Source of the DNA: UBA6912 sp963792895
Lineage (GTDB): Bacteria > Actinomycetota > Acidimicrobiia > Spongiisociales > UBA5794
Length of the DNA stretch: 64,000 nucleotides
Reading direction: 5' to 3'
Assembly (NCBI GenBank): GCA_963792895.1
Contig: CAWBYA010000007.1
Location: 682,001 to 746,000 of the forward strand
Of this stretch, positions 27,759 through 36,289 are shown piece after piece; position 1 is the first letter of the stretch, and every line of letters begins with the position of its first letter. Under the pieces are notes generated by a model that ran no database searches, had not been told where the DNA came from, and worked only from the letters and a program-made list of their open reading frames with translations. Made by a program: the position numbers and the translations under genes.

Positions 27759-28225
27759 GGGCAATTCACCGTCCCGCCTGTCGGCCACGATGGGCTCCCG
27801 TCGATCGTCGCCTGCTCGACGTAGAAGTTGTGCGTCGAATCGAGGGTCGTGCCTGAGAAGGCGCCGTCGAAAAAGCCGGTGAGGGTCTGATAGGGCACCG
27901 TCACCATCATCTCGGCTGTTCCGCCCGGTCCCTGCGGGGCGATCGACACACCGGTGATGTCGTAGCTGGCGCCGCTACCGTCAACGAGGTTGAAGGCGTC
28001 GCAGATCAGAGTCTCAGGATCGGCGGCCGCATCAACGGCGACGGCCCTGGCCGCGTCCCTCACGACGTGCCGGATCTCGTTGTGCTGTGCGAGGGCGTAC
28101 GAGAACTCCATGATGCCGAGCACGAGCGTCAGGAAGATGGGGAGAACGATGGCCATCTCGACCATGGTTGCGCCGCGTTCACCCCACCGCGTTGCAGACC
28201 GCACTTGTTGGTTGGGAAGCGGCAT
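27755..28225 (-). CDS. TadE-like pilus/secretion minor protein
   Basis: 156 aa from the ATG at 28225 (MPLPNQQVRS). Contains the pilin-like segment ERGATMVEMAIVLPIFLTLVLGIME, then a periplasmic domain with two cysteines. It is similar to the next gene in arrangement (EFSYALAQHNEIRHVVRDAARAV compares with EASWAFAQQNAVRAMAREGARLA), so the pair looks like a duplication. First gene of the TadE-TadE-TadG unit. Confidence 0.8.
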   Translation of the reverse strand: MPLPNQQVRSATRWGERGATMVEMAIVLPIFLTLVLGIMEFSYALAQHNEIRHVVRDAARAVAVDAAADPETLICDAFNLVDGSGASYDITGVSIAPQGPGGTAEMMVTVPYQTLTGFFDGAFSGTTLDSTHNFYVEQATIDGSPSWPTGGTVNCP

Positions 28226-28365
28226 CGCCCACCCCCACTCTTTCCACGGGACCTTGCCCAGGGTGCCTCCCCCCGGAGCATGTCCAAGGGTACACGGCGT
28301 AGGGAGCCACGGCGACCCCCGGGCCACGCGTCCCGCTGGTGTCTTCAAGGCCGGGCGCCGCACCT

Positions 28366-29469
28366 TCAGGCAGAGAATCCCCCGACGAGCAATGGGATTC
28401 TGCGCTCCGCCGGAGTGAGGCCGCCGTGGTTGCCGAGCATCCTGTCGTCGCTGTGTCGGTGCAGCAGGAGCCAGCCATCGTCGGCAAGGAGCACCCCATC
28501 CGGCACCCGGGCCTCGATTGCCGGGTGCTGCGGTCCTGGGCCCCACCATGCCGCCATCTCGGTGTAGGAGTGCCAGGTGGCGGGGAGCCGCTCGGCGAGC
28601 GATGCCCCTTCGCCGTTGACATACATCGCCCTGCCGTCGCCCGAGAACGTCCTGTTCTCGTGGTCGGAGCGGGCGATCTTGAACTGGCGTTCCTTGGGGA
28701 AGTCGACGTGGCCGTGGTCCGCAGTTCCGATCATCGAGGTTCCCCCCGGCAGGCGGGCGGCCAGTGCGGTCCAGATGTGGTCGGCGGTGGCGACCGCATC
28801 TGCATACTCGGAAGCGTTCTGGCCGTAGACGTGGGCGGCGAAGTCGACCTGCGGCACGTACGTGAACACGAGGCGTCGCGGTGTTGCGGCAAGCTGCACG
28901 GTGGCGTCGATGAGCTCGGCGACCGTCCCTATGCCCTCGAAACGGCATCCCCGGTAGAGCAGGCGCGTCAGCGGGCTGTTCTCGAAGCCGCGAGGCTGCA
29001 CGGTCACCGGCTCTATGCCCGCGGTGCGCAACCGCTCCCAGAGGTTGGGGGAGGGGAGGAAGGATGTGGTGTCGTAGGCGACCGGCTCCCCCCACAGCGT
29101 GGTCCACTTGATGGTGTTGACGACGACGTCGATCTCCGGCAGCCAGAGCTGGTAGCCGACGAGGCCGTGCTGAGAAGGCGGGCGGCCCGTAGCGATGGTG
29201 GCGAGGCTCACCGTCGTGGTGGTCGGAAACGGGGCGTCGATGCGGGCACTGAGGTCGGCGGCCAGGCCGGCGGCGGCCGGGTGCCTCAGCTGGTCGGCGC
29301 CCAAGCCGTCGAAGAGCACGAGCACGTACCCGGCGGCGTCCGGCACGTGCGATGCGAGCTCCGGATGGAGGGCTCTCGCCGCGGCCCGCCCGGTCAGCCG
29401 GTGCTCGAGCTCGGCGATGAGGTTGACGAGCGACCCGCCGCCGTAGTCGGGAGCCACAACCTCAGTCAT
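28366..29469 (-). CDS. Alkaline-phosphatase-superfamily phosphodiesterase / nucleotide pyrophosphatase-like
   Basis: 367 aa, ATG at 29469 overlapping the stop of the upstream PLP enzyme. Metal- and nucleophile-site motifs of the superfamily are visible: VLFDGLGADQL (first Asp), APFPTTTTVSLATIATG (Thr nucleophile), PQVDFAAHVYG, GTADHGHVDFP and a C-terminal LGNHGG. No signal peptide, so probably cytoplasmic. The substrate cannot be told; members hydrolyse nucleotide or phosphonate esters. Pairing with a PLP decarboxylase-type gene suggests one small pathway. Confidence 0.75.
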   Translation of the reverse strand: MTEVVAPDYGGGSLVNLIAELEHRLTGRAAARALHPELASHVPDAAGYVLVLFDGLGADQLRHPAAAGLAADLSARIDAPFPTTTTVSLATIATGRPPSQHGLVGYQLWLPEIDVVVNTIKWTTLWGEPVAYDTTSFLPSPNLWERLRTAGIEPVTVQPRGFENSPLTRLLYRGCRFEGIGTVAELIDATVQLAATPRRLVFTYVPQVDFAAHVYGQNASEYADAVATADHIWTALAARLPGGTSMIGTADHGHVDFPKERQFKIARSDHENRTFSGDGRAMYVNGEGASLAERLPATWHSYTEMAAWWGPGPQHPAIEARVPDGVLLADDGWLLLHRHSDDRMLGNHGGLTPAERRIPLLVGGFSA

Positions 29470-30689
29470 CCGAGCGCCTCTGCGGCAGCGGAGAGCACGA
29501 GGTTCGGGTCGGCGTTGGGGTTGGCGGCGACGGAGCGAAACCACTGCTCGCCGTCGATCTCGGTGAGGGAGACGAACGCGTTGCGCATCCGATCCCGCAC
29601 CGCCCTCGGGTCGTCGTGTGTGGGCCGCCACACCACGATTCCGGCGGATGGAGCACCCCACAGTGTGAAGGCGTCGTTGCCGGCCACCAGTTCGGCCAGT
29701 TGCCGGGCTCGAACCATCTCGGCATCGATGCGCGCTGCGACCCCTTGCCGCCCCCAGGCGAGCAGCGTCGCCGCCAACCCGACGGCGGCGGCGGCGCCGT
29801 GGGACCCGAGCAACCCGACGTTGGGTCGCGCGAGGTAGCCGCTCCCGTAGGAAAGGGCCGCGTGGGCTCGGTCCGCGTCGGCGAACATCACGAGCGCCGA
29901 CTCCTTCGGCTGGAACAGCCACTTGTGGGCGGATACCGCCACGGAGTCTGCGCTCTCGATCCCGTCGAGGAGCGCACGATGGCGATCTGTCAGCCGGAGC
30001 GGACCTGCCCACGCTGCGTCGACGTGGCGCCACGCCGCGTCCCGGCCGGCGCCGAGCGGGTCGATGGCGCCGGTGGCGGTGCTGCCTGCGGTCAGCACCA
30101 ATGCGGTGTCGGCGAGCCGTCCGAGGGCGCGCTCATCCAGCCGGTGGCCGTGGTCGGTCGCAACCGTCTCATACGACAGCCCGAGGATGGCAGCGGCCTT
30201 GGCAACGCTGACGTGCGCATGTTCGGAGGCGACCACTCTCCGCACGCCGGCTACCTCCCGCGCCGCCCAGAGTGCGGTGAGGTTGGCGACGGTGGAGCCG
30301 GGGGTCAGATGACCGCCCGCCATCCCGAAGAACGGGGCCAGCCAGCGCACGACCCGATCCTCGACGGCCCTGGTTGCGGCACCCGTGTCGTCGTGGAGGA
30401 GGTTCTGATTGAGCGCCGCCGTCCACATGGCGGTGATCCACGTGACCCAAGGCGTCGGTGGATCCATGTGGGCGAAGAAGCCCGGGTGCTGGATCTGTGC
30501 GGCACCATCGAGCAGCACGTCGCCGACCAGCCCCAGTGCAGCGGCCTCGCCCATCCCCGCCGACGGGAGCGCCGTCGGCATCACGTCGCTGCGGCGGCTC
30601 CTCGGGTCGGGCCGGGGATCGATCGCACCGCGAAGACGTCGACCAGCGGCGGTGAGGGCGTCGAGCGGCAGATCGTGGTCTGTATGCAT
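29466..30689 (-). CDS. PLP-dependent decarboxylase family protein (group II, aromatic/glutamate type)
   Basis: 407 aa. Fold-type I decarboxylase: GGHLTPGSTVANLTALWAAR (phosphate-binding), ASEHAHVSVAKAAAILG, HVDAAWAGPLRL with the cofactor-contacting Asp, and the Schiff-base lysine in SVSAHKWLFQPKES. Shorter than the usual ~470-residue enzymes. Substrate unknown: tyrosine, tryptophan, glutamate and cysteine-sulfinate decarboxylases all share these motifs. Overlaps the downstream phosphodiesterase gene by four bases. Confidence 0.8.
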   Translation of the reverse strand: MHTDHDLPLDALTAAGRRLRGAIDPRPDPRSRRSDVMPTALPSAGMGEAAALGLVGDVLLDGAAQIQHPGFFAHMDPPTPWVTWITAMWTAALNQNLLHDDTGAATRAVEDRVVRWLAPFFGMAGGHLTPGSTVANLTALWAAREVAGVRRVVASEHAHVSVAKAAAILGLSYETVATDHGHRLDERALGRLADTALVLTAGSTATGAIDPLGAGRDAAWRHVDAAWAGPLRLTDRHRALLDGIESADSVAVSAHKWLFQPKESALVMFADADRAHAALSYGSGYLARPNVGLLGSHGAAAAVGLAATLLAWGRQGVAARIDAEMVRARQLAELVAGNDAFTLWGAPSAGIVVWRPTHDDPRAVRDRMRNAFVSLTEIDGEQWFRSVAANPNADPNLVLSAAAEALG

Positions 30690-30746
30690 GCCGGCGACGG
30701 TAGCTGGTGGTCGCGACCGCGATGTAGCCGCAGCTTGCGCGCGGGC

Positions 30747-32150
30747 TCAGGGTCGTGCGGGCGGCGCCAGGGGAAGGAGGATCTCGAAGGTTGCCCCCTC
30801 GTGCAGTGGCGCGGCGAGTCGGACATCACCCTCGAAGGTCCTGGCGATCGCTCGAGCAACGGCGAGCCCGAGCCCCGTTCCACCCGTGCCGCGAGTACGG
30901 CTGTCATCCAGGCGTACGAAACGCTCGAAGACCCGCTCGGCGTCGGCGACCGCCACACCTGAGCCGTCGTCGCTGACGCGGACGCGCCCGAACCCGTCGG
31001 TGCGGTCCGCCTCCAGCCATACGGTGGTAGCCGCATGGCGGACTGCGTTCTCGACCACGTTGCGGGTTGCCTGCGTCAGCGCCGAGCGGTCGGCGAGAAC
31101 CACCATGGGAACCACGTTGCTGAGATCGATCGCGATGTTGCGGGGGTTGGGTGTCTCTGCGACGGCAGCATCTGCAACTTCGGTGACATCGACAGGGGCC
31201 GGCGCCGCGGCCGCTCCCTCGTCGTAGCGGGCAAGGGCGAGGAGGTCACCCACCAGCTGTTCGATGCGTCCGATCTCGACTCCGAGATCGGACACCAGGT
31301 CGGCGGCGTCGACGCCGGCGGGATCCCTGGCGGCGACGTCGACGATGGTTCGGAGCGTCGTGAGTGGGCTCTTCAGCTCGTGTGACGCGTCCCCAACGAA
31401 TCGGCGTTGGCGAATGGCCGAGCCCTCGAGCCTCTCCAACATGGCGTTGAGGGTGACGCCGAGACGCTCGAGCTCGTCGCGGGTCTCCGGAACGGGCAGG
31501 CGACGATCCAGGGCGAGTGCTGAGATGAGGTCGGCCTCTCGGCGCATCACGTCGACCGGGCGAAGCGAGCGGCCGGTGAGCAACCACGTCACGAGGCCCA
31601 CGACACCCAGCACACCCGGCAGACCGAGTCCGAGCAGCGGCACGAAGGCCCGCCGGGCCGTTGACGCATCCTCCAGCGAAGCGGCGACCAGCACGGTGGC
31701 CGGACGGCCATCCACTGTCACTCCGTCTGCGACGACGGCGAACGGCCCGGAGTCCTCCGTGTCCACCTCTTCGACGATTCCCTGTGCCAACCGGTCGACG
31801 CGCAAGATGCGGCGCTCACCCACCTCGGTGGCAACGTCGATGACGGCAGGTAGGCCCTGGGCGGCGCCGTCGGCTGCAATGACCTCGCCGTTCTGGGCGA
31901 CGATCTGGGCGATCAGCTCCGGATCCCGGCCGGGGAGGGGATCGGTCACCGCATCTGCTGCAACGAGGGCATCGATCGCGTCCGCCCGTGCGACAACCGA
32001 TGCCTCGACCGCTGCTTCGAGGCGCTGCCCGGTGAGAATGACGAGCGCGATCGCACCGGCGACGAGAACCACGCCGACCGCAGCCACTGCGACGAGGGTG
32101 GCGCGCCAGCGCAGACCGAGACGCCGGCGGGGGAGCGGATCAACGTTCAT
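30747..32150 (-). CDS. Sensor histidine kinase
   Basis: 467 aa. Two membrane helices (about 17-41 and 172-194) flank an extracytoplasmic sensor of ~130 residues. A HAMP-like linker, the H-box RRFVGDASHELKSPLTTLR with phospho-accepting His, N-box QATRNVVENAVRHA, and G boxes VSDDGSGVAVAD and RGTGGTGLGLAVARAI follow. It phosphorylates the response regulator encoded just upstream; the genes overlap by 11 bases. The signal is unknown. It lies directly before the second complex I operon but on the opposite strand. Confidence 0.93.
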   Translation of the reverse strand: MNVDPLPRRRLGLRWRATLVAVAAVGVVLVAGAIALVILTGQRLEAAVEASVVARADAIDALVAADAVTDPLPGRDPELIAQIVAQNGEVIAADGAAQGLPAVIDVATEVGERRILRVDRLAQGIVEEVDTEDSGPFAVVADGVTVDGRPATVLVAASLEDASTARRAFVPLLGLGLPGVLGVVGLVTWLLTGRSLRPVDVMRREADLISALALDRRLPVPETRDELERLGVTLNAMLERLEGSAIRQRRFVGDASHELKSPLTTLRTIVDVAARDPAGVDAADLVSDLGVEIGRIEQLVGDLLALARYDEGAAAAPAPVDVTEVADAAVAETPNPRNIAIDLSNVVPMVVLADRSALTQATRNVVENAVRHAATTVWLEADRTDGFGRVRVSDDGSGVAVADAERVFERFVRLDDSRTRGTGGTGLGLAVARAIARTFEGDVRLAAPLHEGATFEILLPLAPPARP

Positions 32151-32817
32151 TGGAGTCGATGCGATAGCCCGCCCCCCGCACCGTTTGCAGGCACGAGCGG
32201 GCGAAGGGGAGATCGATCTTCGTGCGGAGATGACGGACGTACACCTCGACGATATTGGGATCACCCTCGAATGCCCAGTCCCAGCACGCTTCGAGGATCT
32301 CACGTTTCGACACCACGTCACCGGCGCGGCGCATCAGGGTCGTGAGAACGCATAGCTCCGTCGGCGTCAGCGCCACTTCCGTATCGCCGACGAAACACCG
32401 ATGGCTCGCCGGGTCGAGCCTGAGGTCGCCGACCTCGACGATCGCCGGGCGTTCCGCAGCCGAGCGCCTCGTGAGCGCCCGAAGCCTCGCGAGCAGCACG
32501 ACGAACGAGAAGGGCTTCGCGAGGAAGTCGTCGGCTCCGGTGTCGAGGGCTTCGGCCTCGTCGAACTCCCCGGACTTCGCAGTCAGCATCAGGATCGGCG
32601 TCCAGACATCTCTGCTGCGCAGCTCGGCGCACACCACATAACCGTTCATCTTGGGGAGCATGATGTCCAGCACGACGGCGTCGTAGGGCTGGTTGGTCGC
32701 CATCCAAAGACCGAGCTCGCCGTCGCCCGCGACATCGATGGCGTAGCCTTCACGTTCCAGCCCCCGCCGGAGGTAGGCGGCGAGCTTCGCCTCGTCTTCG
32801 ACGATCAGGATTCGCAC
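32140..32817 (-). CDS. OmpR-family response regulator
   Basis: 225 aa. Receiver domain with acidic pocket (VEDE), phospho-accepting Asp in VVLDIMLPKMNGY, and the conserved MLTAKSG and LAKPFSF. The C-terminal winged-helix domain of OmpR/PhoB type contains LTPTELCVLTTLMRRAGDVV and VEVYVRHLRTKID. It is divergent from nuoA of the second operon, with a 491-bp shared upstream region, so it could control that operon as well as its own; this is positional inference. Confidence 0.93.
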   Translation of the reverse strand: MRILIVEDEAKLAAYLRRGLEREGYAIDVAGDGELGLWMATNQPYDAVVLDIMLPKMNGYVVCAELRSRDVWTPILMLTAKSGEFDEAEALDTGADDFLAKPFSFVVLLARLRALTRRSAAERPAIVEVGDLRLDPASHRCFVGDTEVALTPTELCVLTTLMRRAGDVVSKREILEACWDWAFEGDPNIVEVYVRHLRTKIDLPFARSCLQTVRGAGYRIDSNER

Positions 32818-33308
32818 AGTGCCACTCCCACTGCTCGGTAGCGGCGGCGCCGGGACCGGTCGCGTTGTGTCCTACAGATGCTCTCGCCGGCGTCGTGCCG
32901 AGCGCGATACCCGACACTCGCCACATGCCACCGCCTCACGGCTGCCTTCCTCGGGACGTTCACGATGATGGTCCGCAGACCTGAATACTCGCTGAAGATG
33001 GTCGCAGCTCGTGCGGGCATGCACCCGAGGCCACGTGCGGTCTGCCGTGCTCACGGGTCTGAACCGTCCGGTGCATCGTCGTGCAGATCCGGGACTCCTC
33101 AGCCGGCTCTCTTCGTGGGCGCCGGCGGCGCGTGACGCTGGTGTAGCGCTGCCAGACAACCGGCATCGAAGCGCCACGTCGCTTCGCCGGACCCCAACGC
33201 TGCCGACCGCGTCCATGCTGGCTTTGGCGGTCCAAGCGCCCAACCTATACTCGCCCCGGACTCGGCCTGGGGCCGCCGCCGCATCGCACAAAGGGGTTCT
33301 TCAAGACC
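32818..33308. other. Divergent intergenic region, no gene seen
   Basis: 491 bp between the response regulator (minus) and nuoA of the second operon (plus). Open frames here have no recognisable motif and poor starts. It should hold both promoters. AAAGGGG at 33291-33297 is the likely ribosome binding site for nuoA. I found no clear operator or array. Confidence 0.5.
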
Positions 33309-33692
33309 GTGCTGGACCAGTATCTGGGCAACTACATCACGGTGGCGGCATTTCTCGGCGTGGGTGCGCTCATCGTCGCCGGTGCCGTCATCGCTTCCTC
33401 GGCGCTCCGGCCCAACAACCCGACCGCGGTGAAGGCGCAGAGCTACGAATGCGGCATCGACCCCGTCGGTGGTGGCTGGTCGCAGACGCAGATCCGCTAC
33501 TACATCTTTGCCTTGCTCTTCCTCATCTTCGACGTTGAGGCCGTCTTCATCTTCCCGTGGGCAGTGGGGCTCGAGACCTTCAGCGACCTCGGCATGGGCG
33601 CACTCGTTCTCGGCGAGATGGTGATCTTCATCGGCATCCTCGTCCTCGGTCTCGTGTATGCGGTGCGCAAGGGGGTGCTGCGATGGGAGTGA
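33309..33692 (+). CDS. nuoA: NADH dehydrogenase-like complex subunit A (second operon)
   Basis: 127 aa from a GTG at 33309 with AAAGGGG upstream. SYECGIDPVGGGW and YYIFALLFLIFDVEAVFIFPW identify NuoA. First gene of an 11-gene operon nuoABCD-HIJKLMN. Shorter at the C-terminus than NuoA of operon 1. Overlaps nuoB by 10 bases. Confidence 0.95.
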   Translation: MLDQYLGNYITVAAFLGVGALIVAGAVIASSALRPNNPTAVKAQSYECGIDPVGGGWSQTQIRYYIFALLFLIFDVEAVFIFPWAVGLETFSDLGMGALVLGEMVIFIGILVLGLVYAVRKGVLRWE

Positions 33693-34180
33693 TCGAGAAG
33701 TTCGGGGTTCCGAAACCCGTCTCGTGGTTGCTCAACTGGTCGCGGAAGTACTCGCTCTGGTTCTTCCAGTTCGGGCTGGCTTGTTGCGCCATCGAGATGA
33801 TGGCCGCCTCGAGCCCTCGCTACGACTTCATGCGATTCGGCATCATCCCGCTGCCGGCATCGCCGCGCCAGGCCGACCTCATGGTGGTCGCGGGTACCGT
33901 CACCGACAAGATGGCTCCCGCCGTTCGGCGCCTGTACGACCAGATGCCCGACCCGAAGTATGTGATCTCGATGGGGTCGTGCTCGAACTGCGGCGGCCCA
34001 TATTGGGACTCGTACTCCGTCACCAAGGGCGTCGACCAGGTCATCCCGGTCGATGTCTACGTGCCGGGTTGCCCGCCCCGCCCCGAAGCGCTGATGGAGG
34101 GCATCGTCCTGCTCCAGCAGCAGATCACCAACGAAGACGTGCGCGAGAAGTGGAGCAGGCGTGACCGACAGCCCGTCTGA
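33683..34180 (+). CDS. nuoB: Complex I subunit B (N2 cluster, second operon)
   Basis: 165 aa. N2 ligands are all present: LACCAIEMM, GSCSNCGGPY and VPGCPPRPE. The context SCSNCGG is the classical form, unlike the ACAST version of operon 1. It binds the terminal cluster next to the quinone. Overlaps nuoC by 20 bases. Confidence 0.96.
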   Translation: MGVIEKFGVPKPVSWLLNWSRKYSLWFFQFGLACCAIEMMAASSPRYDFMRFGIIPLPASPRQADLMVVAGTVTDKMAPAVRRLYDQMPDPKYVISMGSCSNCGGPYWDSYSVTKGVDQVIPVDVYVPGCPPRPEALMEGIVLLQQQITNEDVREKWSRRDRQPV

Positions 34181-34802
34181 CTCCCCGCAGCCTGAAGACG
34201 CAACGGAGACCGAGGCGGTCACGTCCGAGGCGTCGCCCCTCGAGGAGTTCGCTCGAGAGCTCGCCGCCGCCGTTGGGTCCGATACCTGGTCTGCCGCCAA
34301 CGACACCGTCCGCATCGACGTGGGACGCGATCAATGGACCGGCGCCATTGCCACGGCACGCACCCGGCTCCCCTTCTTCTCATGGCTGTCGGCGATCGAC
34401 TGGTCACGCGAGGTCGCAGTCGGCGATCCGGCCGAGAGCCCAGAAGACCTCGCCGAGCGTTTCGAGGTCCTGTGTCGCCTGTCATCGGTGACGAGCGCGG
34501 ACGCCGCGATCATCGCGACGACGCTGCCAAAGGACGAGGCGTGGATCGACAGCCTCGTGAGCGTCGCAGGTGGGGCCGAGTGGCACGAGCGGGAAGCCGC
34601 CGAGATGTTCGGCATCGAGTTCCGCGGGCACCCGAACCTGACCAACCTCTATCTGCCGGACAGCTTCGAGGGGCACCCGCTGCTCAAGTCCTATCCGCTG
34701 CTCGCTCGCGAGGTCAAGCCATGGCCCGGCACCGTCGACGTCGAGGACATGCCGAGCACGGAGAACAAGGAAGCCGAAGCGCTCCAAGGGGAAAGCGAAT
34801 GA
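34161..34802 (+). CDS. nuoC: Complex I subunit C (second operon)
   Basis: 213 aa, GTG start at 34161 inside the end of nuoB. An acidic N-terminal ~25 residues precede the 30-kDa-subunit domain; the signature is WHEREAAEMFGIEFRGHPNL, then LPDSFEGHPLLKSYPL. Immediately after its stop a four-copy 7-bp-period repeat (GGTATCC family) occupies the gap to nuoD. Confidence 0.93.
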   Translation: MTDSPSDSPQPEDATETEAVTSEASPLEEFARELAAAVGSDTWSAANDTVRIDVGRDQWTGAIATARTRLPFFSWLSAIDWSREVAVGDPAESPEDLAERFEVLCRLSSVTSADAAIIATTLPKDEAWIDSLVSVAGGAEWHEREAAEMFGIEFRGHPNLTNLYLPDSFEGHPLLKSYPLLAREVKPWPGTVDVEDMPSTENKEAEALQGESE

Positions 34803-34834
34803 CTGGTATCCGGTATCCCGTATCCGGTCTCCAG
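34803..34834 (+). repeat. 7-bp-period array (GTATCC type) after nuoC
   Basis: Starts on the base after the nuoC stop: CTGGTAT CCGGTAT CCCGTAT CCGGTCT CCAG. Same motif class as the array after tuf (63244), different sequence from the CAGAC class of operon 1 but the same period and position. CTGG and CCAG ends could close a weak hairpin. Confidence 0.75.
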
Positions 34835-34884
34835 CACGGCGCTTCGGCTGCCGGTCACCGCCAAACCCCGAAGGGGGTCCACCT

Positions 34885-36078
34885 GTGACCCAGTTGGACC
34901 CGCGGGTGGCCATGCACATCTCGGATGCTGCGGTTTCCGTTGAGCTCGAGACTCCCGATATGACGCTCAACATCGGTCCGCAGCATCCGTCGACCCACGG
35001 CGTCCTTCGCCTCGTCGCCAAAGTCGACGGGGAGCGCGTGGACTCGGTGGATCCCGTGATCGGCTACATGCACCGCGGGTACGAGAAGCTCACCGAGGTG
35101 CGGACGTACGCGCAGATCACAGCTCTCGTCAACCGCATCGATTGGGTGTCCGGCTTTGCGAACGAGGTGCCGTTCATCATCGCCGTCGAGCGGCTCGCCG
35201 GCATCGAGGCTCCCGAGCGGGCGCAATGGATCCGTCTGATCCTCACCGAGATGACTCGGATCTCCTCCCACCTCTTGTTCATGTCGTCCTACCCGCTCGA
35301 GCTGGGCGCCGCCACACCGCTCATGTACTCACTGCGCGAACGCGAGCACGTGATGGATCTCATCGAGGGTCTCACCGGTGGGCGCTTTCACCCGAACTTC
35401 AACCGGGTTGGCGGCGTGAAGCCCGCAGCGGGCGGCGGCTCGACGCAGAAGAAGGTCATCCAGGATCTCCCCGCAGGCTGGCTCCAAGGCACACGTGATG
35501 CCATGGACAAAGTGGATGCCGTGCTCGACGAGCTCGACGAGCTGGTGACCGGCAACGAGCTGATCCAGGCCCGCACCACCGGCGTCGGGGTGATTCCCGC
35601 GGACAAGGCGATCGAGTTCGGCATGTCCGGACCCAACTTGAGGGCGTCCGGCGTCAACTTCGATCTCCGCAAGCACGAGCACCTCCTGCCGTACGACAAG
35701 TTCGAGTTCGACATTCCCCTGGGCCGCAACGGCGACTGCTTCGACCGGTTCGTGGTCCGTCTCGAGGAGATCCGCCAGGCAACTCGGATCGTGCGCCAGG
35801 CGATCGACACCATCCCGTCCGGCCCACTCCAGTCCAAGGTGCCTCGCATCCTGAAGGTGCCGGCCGGCGAGATCTACGTGCGCGCCGAGAACCCCAAGGG
35901 CGAGATGGGGTACTACATCGTCAGCCAGGGTGGCCGCATGCCCTACCGGGTGAAGATCCGATCCGCCTCCTTCAGCAACCTGTCCGTGTTGCCGTGGCTG
36001 TTGCAGGGCGCCCTGCTCCCCGACCTGGTGGCCATCATGGGCAGCCTCGATTTCGTGCTCGGAGACGTGGACAGGTGA
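34885..36078 (+). CDS. nuoD: Complex I subunit D (second operon)
   Basis: 397 aa from a GTG at 34885 following AAGGGGGTC. Conserved start LNIGPQHPSTHGVLRL, YMHRGYEKL, TRISSHLLFMSS, GGVKPAAGGG and the C-terminal DFVLGDVDR. No nickel-site cysteines of [NiFe]-hydrogenases, so it is a true quinone-site NuoD. It lacks the ~70-residue acidic extension of NuoD in operon 1. Followed by a 54-bp triple repeat and then nuoH; nuoE, nuoF and nuoG are absent. Confidence 0.96.
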   Translation: MTQLDPRVAMHISDAAVSVELETPDMTLNIGPQHPSTHGVLRLVAKVDGERVDSVDPVIGYMHRGYEKLTEVRTYAQITALVNRIDWVSGFANEVPFIIAVERLAGIEAPERAQWIRLILTEMTRISSHLLFMSSYPLELGAATPLMYSLREREHVMDLIEGLTGGRFHPNFNRVGGVKPAAGGGSTQKKVIQDLPAGWLQGTRDAMDKVDAVLDELDELVTGNELIQARTTGVGVIPADKAIEFGMSGPNLRASGVNFDLRKHEHLLPYDKFEFDIPLGRNGDCFDRFVVRLEEIRQATRIVRQAIDTIPSGPLQSKVPRILKVPAGEIYVRAENPKGEMGYYIVSQGGRMPYRVKIRSASFSNLSVLPWLLQGALLPDLVAIMGSLDFVLGDVDR

Positions 36079-36118
36079 GATCGCTCCGCTGCGCTCCATT
36101 CCGAGTCGCCCAAGGCGA

Positions 36119-36280
36119 TGCTGTGCGCAGCAGTTTCGTTGTTGGCGAAACTGCCAACCTCACCGCCGAAGGTGCTGTGCGCAGCAGTTTCGTTGTTGGC
36201 GAAACTGCCAACCTCACCGCCGAAGGTGCTGTGCGCAGCAGTTTCGCTGTTGGCGAAACTGCCAACCTCACCGCCGAAGG
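36119..36280 (+). repeat. Three tandem 54-bp hairpin repeats between nuoD and nuoH
   Basis: Units start at 36119, 36173 and 36227 and are nearly identical (one change in the third). Each contains GCAGTTTCG and CGAAACTGC, a perfect 9-bp stem with a 7-nt loop, and an overlapping smaller stem TGCTG/CAGCA around TGCG. The unit is 18 codons long and open in one frame, but no start or ribosome site makes it a credible gene. The array ends 9 bp before the nuoH ATG, exactly where nuoEFG would stand in a 14-gene operon. Confidence 0.92.
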
Positions 36281-36289
36281 CGGTGAGGC

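Noticed and set aside
32872..33291. Open frames in the regulator-nuoA gap as hypothetical genes
   Set aside because: Biased composition, no ribosome site, overlapping frames on both strands, no motif.
34885..36078. Possibility that the second nuoD belongs to a group 4 hydrogenase
   Set aside because: The nickel-site CxxC pairs of hydrogenases are absent; the NuoD quinone-site motifs are present.
36119..36280. CRISPR or insertion-sequence remnant
   Set aside because: Three contiguous 54-bp copies without unique spacers, no terminal target duplication, no transposase.
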